Positions 57,827-64,000 of a stretch of 64,000 nt of DNA are shown here, in pieces. The DNA is from Anthostomella pinea (taxonomy: Eukaryota; Ascomycota; Sordariomycetes; Xylariales; Xylariaceae), in contig CAUWAG010000016.1 in the NCBI GenBank assembly GCA_963556695.1, positions 171,001 through 235,000 on the forward strand. Reading direction: 5' to 3'. Positions within the stretch are counted from its first letter, which is position 1; the number at the start of each line of letters is the position of its first letter. The notes below the pieces were generated by a model. The model was not told the origin of the DNA. It saw only the letters and a program-made list of their open reading frames with translations, and did not search any database. A program made the position numbers and the translations under genes.

Positions 57827-58838
57827 GCCATCGAGCGGCTGGCTCATTCAACTCGCTCGTTGTTCCCCTACATCCCCGGACTTCTGGTATACGGGTGTAT
57901 GGGGTATTGTTTACATCAGCTTCGCTCACATGGGAGGTCCCTGGAGTATTATGTTGCAACTTACATCTCATTGGTTTTATCTCACACAACAATTTCCGTA
58001 GCATTACGATACCCAAACAAAAGGCCCAGTTTCAATTCCATCCTTTTCTCGCGAGCAATCATCATCAACAATGCCACTGGACTAACTCACGGAATGTCCG
58101 TTTGGAGTAGTCGCCTCTCAGATCTACGCTCTTTTAGGGCACCTTAGCTCACGCCTCATCTTCTGCATACTTCTAAAAAGGCGGCTGGGAAGCTTGTGAA
58201 GGTACACTGAACATCTATAAGTCTCTGTACACCACCCGTCCGGCAAACAACGGTATGTTTATCAAATCGGAACAAGCACACTGGAATAAGCATCAGAAGT
58301 GAAGTATTAAATCACAGCTGCTTATTCCTGTCTGCTTATTCTAGTATCTCCAGATCACAAGCTTCTCAGATATTCCCTTTTAATGGCCCCCTGGCTCTCG
58401 CGAGTCGCCCGTATCTTTTGCATACTTCACAAGCTTCAAGGTTTAGGTTTCAGCCCCCTTTTTGGATCTACCCTTTCTTAGGGCCTTCCAGCATCCGACG
58501 TACCGATGTTTGCACGTGGCTGGAGCTAGGAGTACAATTATGTGCATGTACTGTACCTACCTGGTATGCAGTTGAGGAGTGCAATTGGAACATGTTGCAG
58601 GAGCAGGCTGTAGCCTCGTCTTCGTCTCCGCCTTCTCCTTCGCCTTCTCCTTCGCCTTCCACTACCAGTTTTGTGTCCGCTTCCGAATCCCAACGTCTTG
58701 TCCGTCGACCAGCTCCATACCTCATCATTACCTGCAGCACAAGGTAGACTCTTTTTGGCACGCTTAATACCCAGCATCACTTGAGTACCTAGACCACAGA
58801 CGCGGCAAGCTGCTCGGCCCCAGCAGAAGATCCCCATC
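57827..58838. other. Intergenic between pos5 and the large E2 gene
   Basis: 1.0 kb with no supported gene. Short stretches resemble the dispersed repeat near ubc1: CAGATCTACGCTCTTTTAGG at about 58117 and GGATCTACCCTTTCTTAGG at about 58464. An imperfect CCTTCTCCTTCG repeat lies at about 58625-58665. Confidence 0.5.
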
Positions 58839-61800
58839 ATGGCGCCACCCAATCTCGACCGTCTCAAGAAACTCAAGGATCAATATCGATACCGTCGAGA
58901 CCATATCCCGGATGGCAACAACAGTCCTGCCCAACAACCGGATCAACCTGTGCCCTTCGCTCCCGTCCCGACATCCGGTTCGTCTTACCCGCCACCTCCT
59001 CATCCGTCCAGCAGTCCGTATGGCACGTCTTCCGGTTCATCTTACACGCACGCGGCACCTCATCCGTCCAGCGTTCCTTATTCCATGTCTTCCGGTCCAT
59101 CTTACCCGCCACCCGGTTTATCTTACTACCCGACACCTCCTCTTCAGTCCAGCAGTCCGTATGGCACGCCTTCCGGTTCATCTTACACGCACGCGGCACG
59201 CCATCCGTCCAGCAGTCCGTATGACATGTCTTCCGGGTCTGGACCCAGCTTACCACCGGCATGGGCTGGGCCTTCTCCAGCTGGTTATAATTCCGCGACC
59301 GCCCTGCCCGGCCTGCCGTTTCCACACGACCTGCCCGGCCTGCCGTTCTCACACCCACCATCACCATTACCATTCGTACCACGCCCAGGGCCCCCAGCAC
59401 CACCAGGTCCCCCAGCACCCGCGGGATTCTCAACACCGCATGCCCATCCGAACACTACAGCACATCATTCCAGTAAGCAGAAACCCCGCAGTCAAGCCAC
59501 TCCCGTCAACTTTTATCAGAGCTCGCCATCACAGACTGCCCCTTCCGGGAGTGCAGCTGGCCCATCTTCTTGGAGTCAGAGGAAGCCGAAGCCGCAGAGA
59601 CAGAATTCCCATCTCGGCCCGAGCAGACAGTCGACGGACAAAGCATCATGGTTTCTTCCTAAAGAGTTACAAGAAGAATTTGATATTCGTACGGACGAGG
59701 GATACGAAATTGATAATAATACAGACGAGGAACATGCCGGGCAATTGCAGGGGAAACTGAACTTGTTCCGTGCCCTGTATCCGGTGCTCGAAGGCGCTGC
59801 AGCCAAATTCATGCCTGGATACAAGCCACCCCGGAACGATCGACAGTCTATCTACGATGTTACCAGCGCAGCAGAAGAGAGCGATGCTTCGTCAAATGCA
59901 GATCAGGCTTCGCCAGGTGCTGCTGCTGCTGAGCACCTCGAGCAGTTGGCGCCATTACGGGACTTTGTTCAAGGAGCTTTCACAGGTCGCTCCTGTGCCG
60001 GATGCCTTAAGAACATCAGCTTGCAGGCCAACGAAATTGTGAAGCTGACCAGGTGCTGGGCTGGGAATACAGGTGAGTCGCCATTCATGCCAGCCGTAAT
60101 GTTTATCGTTTGTCTGGCGGGTGGCTTTCCCGAGGCTGCAGACAATGTCTCGTGGATTCTGACTTTACTATATGTAGACTGCATTCTTCTTGGTCTGAGA
60201 TGCCACAACCCGAAATGTCATGGCTTGACTTGTCCAGGTTGCGGCAAGATGATGTCAGACAAGACAGAAAACGAGCCTTGGAAGATGATCAAGCTGCATG
60301 GCAAGGAGTCACCCGTGCATTGGTGCTGCGAGAGCGGGAGGTTGGCAGCCATGTGGGCACTATCATGTGGATGGGACGGAGGACCTAGGGCTGGCGCAGT
60401 GAGAAAGGTCCGTGACAAAGCAAAGTCTGCGCCCAAACAACAGCCGCAGTTTGGATCATCCAACCTTGCGCATCTAAAATCGCTGCTATTGGCTATTGGG
60501 GCGCCTCCATATATATACATGGCTATTGGGACGCCTACATCCTCGACTAAGGCGAAAGGGGTTGGGTACGGCGGCGACTACGGAGTCAGTATTGGAGACG
60601 GCTCTCTTATATCCTTCATGTCTCACTCCTCTCGCAAACCACCACCCATAGTGACGAAGCCGATAGACACGAAAGAGGATACGGTGCATGAGACCTTTTT
60701 CAGGCTACTGGCTCTGTCATTGCCGTCTCACGCGAGATCAGGTGCGCTGGATCTTTGCCCACCGGCTCTCCTATTACCGATGCTTTCGCGAAGCGCTCTA
60801 TTCGAACAGGCGGCTATCATGCTGGGTAATGACTCCATCGAGGACATGGCTCGTCATTACCATCTATATGACGGGTTACTTGATCTCATCTATGCACTTG
60901 GCAGTCACACAGCAACGGCCACGCTGGTGTACGGGGATCGCAGCATTTACCACGCCAAAGGTGGCAGCTTGCTTGACGTGTCATTCGACACCAGCGGACG
61001 GAGAGTGAAGATCCCGCCAAAGGACACGAGCAAGTCCCTTGCAAAGCTCCTGCAGAGCCTAGCCGTTCAGGCCAAGACAATTCGCAGGCACGCCGAAGCG
61101 AATGCTGCGGAGTTTCAAAACGGGGGAGGACAACACGTACTGGCCCTCAGCCAAAGGCTGTCGCATCTCTCAGCTCTGCACGATTCCAACAAGCAGCATT
61201 TCCGGACAGAGATGGACGTAAGCTCCGGTGAGACGGGGGTCAACATGTCCGAGTGGCACCGTGCGAATTGTGTCCGAGAGGTCGAGGACGAGACCATCTT
61301 ACAAATTTTCGCATTCGCCAAGGGAGCACGAGCTACTGCCATACGGGCGCCGTTCCCAGGTCGCATGAAGAGGCTGATTACCGAGATGTCGAACTTGCAG
61401 ACGTCGCTTCCAGAGGGAATTTACATTCGTCATGGCGCTTCTCGGCTCGACATGATGAAGGTGGTCATCATTGGCCCGAGAGGAACTCCGTACGAGTTCG
61501 GGATCTTCGAGTTCGACTTGTTTTGCCCCACGAAATACCCGAAAGAACCGCCGATGATGAATTTCAAGACTACAAATCGTGGCCGGGTCCGGTTCAACCC
61601 GAACTTGTACGAGGATGGAAAGGGTAAGTGCTTTCTCTTTGCATCTTCTTATCCGCAACACCCAGACCAACGGCGATTTGAAGATTGCTAATTCTCCGTG
61701 TAGTCTGCCTCTCGCTTCTCGGCACGTGGGCGGGCGAGCCATGGCGAGGAGAGCATTCGACTATCCTCCAGGTACTGGTGAGCATCCAAGCAATGATTCT

Positions 61801-62179
61801 ATGTGAAGAGCCCTGGTACAATGAACCAGGCCGGGACGCCAACAAAAGGGCCAACGAACAGCTGTCAGCCAAGTACAATACGACGCTGAGAAGGTCGACC
61901 CTTAAACACGCGATTTTGCCTTGGGTTAACGCGATTGGGGCCGGCGATTCCATGCCGGGTTTGGGCGCTGCCACTGCCGGCCTGGATGAAATCTGGCAAG
62001 ACATGGTTCAGCTGCATCTACGAGCCAATGCAAGAGACATTGCCAAGTCATATAGCCAGGTTGCCGCGGAGTCTGGAAGCTCGAATAGCCAGGCTGCCTC
62101 GAAGCCCGAGAGCGATACCTTGCAGAAGGCGACGATGACTGTCACTCACGCTCTACAGGCCAAGGGTTATTTGGGTTAG
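58839..62179 (+). CDS. Large E2-like protein, BIRC6/UBE2O-type UBC domain with Cys-rich region
   Basis: Exons 58839-60072, 60178-61623 and 61704-62179; 1,051 residues. Residues 1-250 are Pro/Ser-rich with degenerate repeats of SSPYGTxSGSSYTHAA type. A Cys-rich zinc-binding-like region (CAGC at about 386, then LRCHNPKCHGLTCPGCG) follows. The C-terminal UBC domain ([62 protein letters not shown]) has its catalytic Cys at about 895. WAGEPW and STILQVLVSIQAMIL are marks of giant E2/E3 hybrids such as BIRC6 and UBE2O. Intron 1 (105 nt) is a multiple of three and has strong sites, so the unspliced frame also stays open. The C-terminus beyond 62140 is uncertain: two downstream frames stay open. Confidence 0.85.
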
Positions 62180-64000
62180 GGCCTCCAACAATTGCCTGGT
62201 AGGACCAGCAGCTCCCGGAGAACGGAAGCATCACCTGTTTTCCGCATGATGGCCAATTTCAGCCAGCTTGGGATCCCACAACACCATCCTCACTACAGTC
62301 CAGCTGTCACGGTTCCAGCTATAACCGTGACACCAGCGTCGACCTCGACGAGCGTGGGTTCTATCAGTTCCGCGCCGCTCGGAAGCGTTGCTCGACGCAG
62401 CACTTTCTTGTCAAAACTGCTCGCAAGGATCAAGAACAAGATCCGTTCCCTTGTCAACAAACAGAAGAAATGATGTACCGATACCGGTACGGGAGCGATA
62501 TCCATGCTACTCGCTGTAATGGGTAGATAGATAACAGCGATTCGATTTACACTTTCTCTGCTCTTTTCCTCGCGGTAGTAGATTGCGCTCGCAAAGGAAC
62601 TTGTTCCATTTCTGCCGATGTTCGTAGCCTGAGAAACTCGCACAGATGCTTTGGGGGCCAAATAAAGCGTGGAGTCGGTGAATTAGGCATTCACGGCGAA
62701 TGCTAAGGGAGGCGGGCATATTGGATGATGGGCACCGATGTTTAGGTCATTTGTTGCGTGAAGCAATTAAGTGAGCACATTGCCTTCAATGTTGGGCCGT
62801 GCTGTATATACTCCCAACGGACTTGGCCTGAATTCGACCTAGTAGTCAACGACGACCACATTTCTTATCAGCCGCACGATATGCCTCTATTACTCCCACC
62901 CTCCAGTCACAGGTGTTCAACGCGCAAGCCAGCGGCGCAACCTCTCCTACCTAGGACTCTCTGTGCGCTGCTACGCTGAAGGCACCGCCAAGGGTTGTTT
63001 GGGACAGGCGACGTCGAGTCGCTGTACGAAAAGAAAACTGGTCCATGTTTGTCCCCTGTACTATGGGTGGTGCACCTACATCGACTGTGCTCCGAGATAT
63101 GTCAGCCAGCGAATGCTCATTCAACGCAGGCCTCCTCTTTCCGCTCATCATCTACTGCGTGATGTGGCTATGGAACCGGAGCCCCTTTCACTGGGAGAGG
63201 CTTATTGATGCAGGCAGTCGAGCCCAGACCGGGCGACAAGGTCTACAGGCCCTGACACTCCATTGCGGTGTGACACTGGAGCATACCTCTGCCCGTGGAA
63301 TATACTTCCGATGCTCGCCCCTTGCACCCATCCATTGTGAAACGACATACGTGATTGCCCCAGTATTAAGACGACTAACTGGAGCCTCGCCAACGTGGAC
63401 AGCGTTTCCATTATGTTGTTGCCCTGGCTACGTCCATGTTTGGTGTGCGAGGCGGTGCTGCAGTAAGTGGTAATACTATTGTACTAAAATAGGTAGTTCA
63501 ACTTTGAAGTTTGAAGTTTGAACTGAGATCCCTGATCCCGATCTTGATGGTTTCCCGGTCCGTGCTTCCAGTCGATTACCGATTGCCGTAGATCTCCAGA
63601 TCATAGATGCGGGGCATGTGGGGAACACTGGGGTTGCACCCCGACCTGCCTGTTTTCCCATCCCTGTCGGCCATGTGACAAATTACAATGCGACATGCAG
63701 GTACGCCTACGGTCCAGTCACGTGTCGGTGTGTGACTTGTGTGTGACTTGCCAAGATTGTCCGAATCATGATTTCCGACTTCTGTGACTCCTCCGCCCAT
63801 AAAACCTCGCGATGATGAGACGGTGGCTTCGCAGCCCTCAAAGGCCAAGAAGCGCCAAGAAGCGCCAAGGAACACTTCCAAGTTCTATTCCAGTTTGTGT
63901 CCTGATGACTTGAGGAAATGTGACATCATCTCGGTCGCCTGCAAACTGCAGTTGAGTGCAGCTGTAGGTGGTCGGTTGATTCACTGCAGGTGCAGATTCG
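62180..64000. other. 3' region of the E2 gene and unannotated right edge
   Basis: After the E2 stop, the same frame stays open to 62473 and a second frame stays open from 62203 to 62526 (see findings). From about 62530 to the window end I see no supported gene; a 142-codon ATG frame at 63045-63473 has no motif. A small GCGCCAAGAA direct repeat occurs at about 63847-63868. Confidence 0.45.

Noticed and set aside
63045..63473. 142-codon ATG frame near the right edge with a hydrophobic stretch (GLLFPLIIYCVMWLW)
   Set aside because: Composition is Cys/Arg/Ser-rich as in out-of-frame DNA; no motif or intron support.
1..64000. CRISPR array, bacterial operon, ribosomal RNA or complete tRNA genes
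   Set aside because: None seen by eye; the sequence is eukaryotic. A tRNAscan-SE and Infernal run would settle small RNAs.

Overview
The window is nuclear DNA from a filamentous ascomycete (Pezizomycotina, most likely a Sordariomycete). The evidence is many short introns (50-105 nt, GTRNGT...YAG), genes on both strands without operons, conserved fungal single-copy genes, fungal-only families (TRI12 transporter, Zn(II)2Cys6 factor, GH72 glucanosyltransferase with X8 module) and decayed pogo/Fot1-like transposons. I cannot name the species.

Layout. 0-20 kb is a gene-dense, mostly housekeeping block: a SYLF/Ysc84-like actin-patch protein cut by the left edge (-), proteasome ATPase Rpt2 (-), divergent succinyl-CoA ligase alpha (+), a TRI12-type 14-TM MFS exporter (+), Elongator catalytic subunit Elp3 (-), divergent E2 enzyme Ubc1 (+), a promethin-like membrane protein (+), a DUF89/ARMT1-type phosphatase (-) and a small secreted protein (+). 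20-35.4 kb is gene-poor accessory sequence. It holds three paralogous small Met-Cys proteins rich in Cys/His (23.5, 24.9 and 26.6 kb) with no function I recognise, a broken pogo-like transposase (28.5-29.7 kb), and a nested transposon composite: a 3.55-kb element with hAT-type CAGGG termini and a perfect 8-bp target duplication, itself interrupted by a 2.07-kb dead Fot1/pogo-like element. 35.4-64 kb returns to ordinary genes: a small conserved-looking protein, Sec72-like TPR protein (-), a Zn2Cys6 regulator (-) divergent from a TauD-type dioxygenase (+), a GPI-anchored GH72 enzyme (+), a lipid-droplet hydrolase (-) divergent from a lysophospholipid acyltransferase (+), a Gfo/Idh/MocA dehydrogenase (-) divergent from a mitochondrial NAD(H) kinase (+), and a 1,051-residue BIRC6/UBE2O-like E2 (+).

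How the genes relate. Most neighbours act in unrelated core processes: proteasome and ubiquitin (Rpt2, Ubc1, the large E2), mitochondrial metabolism (Lsc1, Pos5), translation fidelity (Elp3), secretion (Sec72) and cell wall (GH72). The only pair that looks functionally linked is the Zn2Cys6 regulator and the dioxygenase, divergent across 2.1 kb. Exon models were built by hand from splice consensus, reading-frame continuity and remembered family conservation; every joined model was checked for phase.
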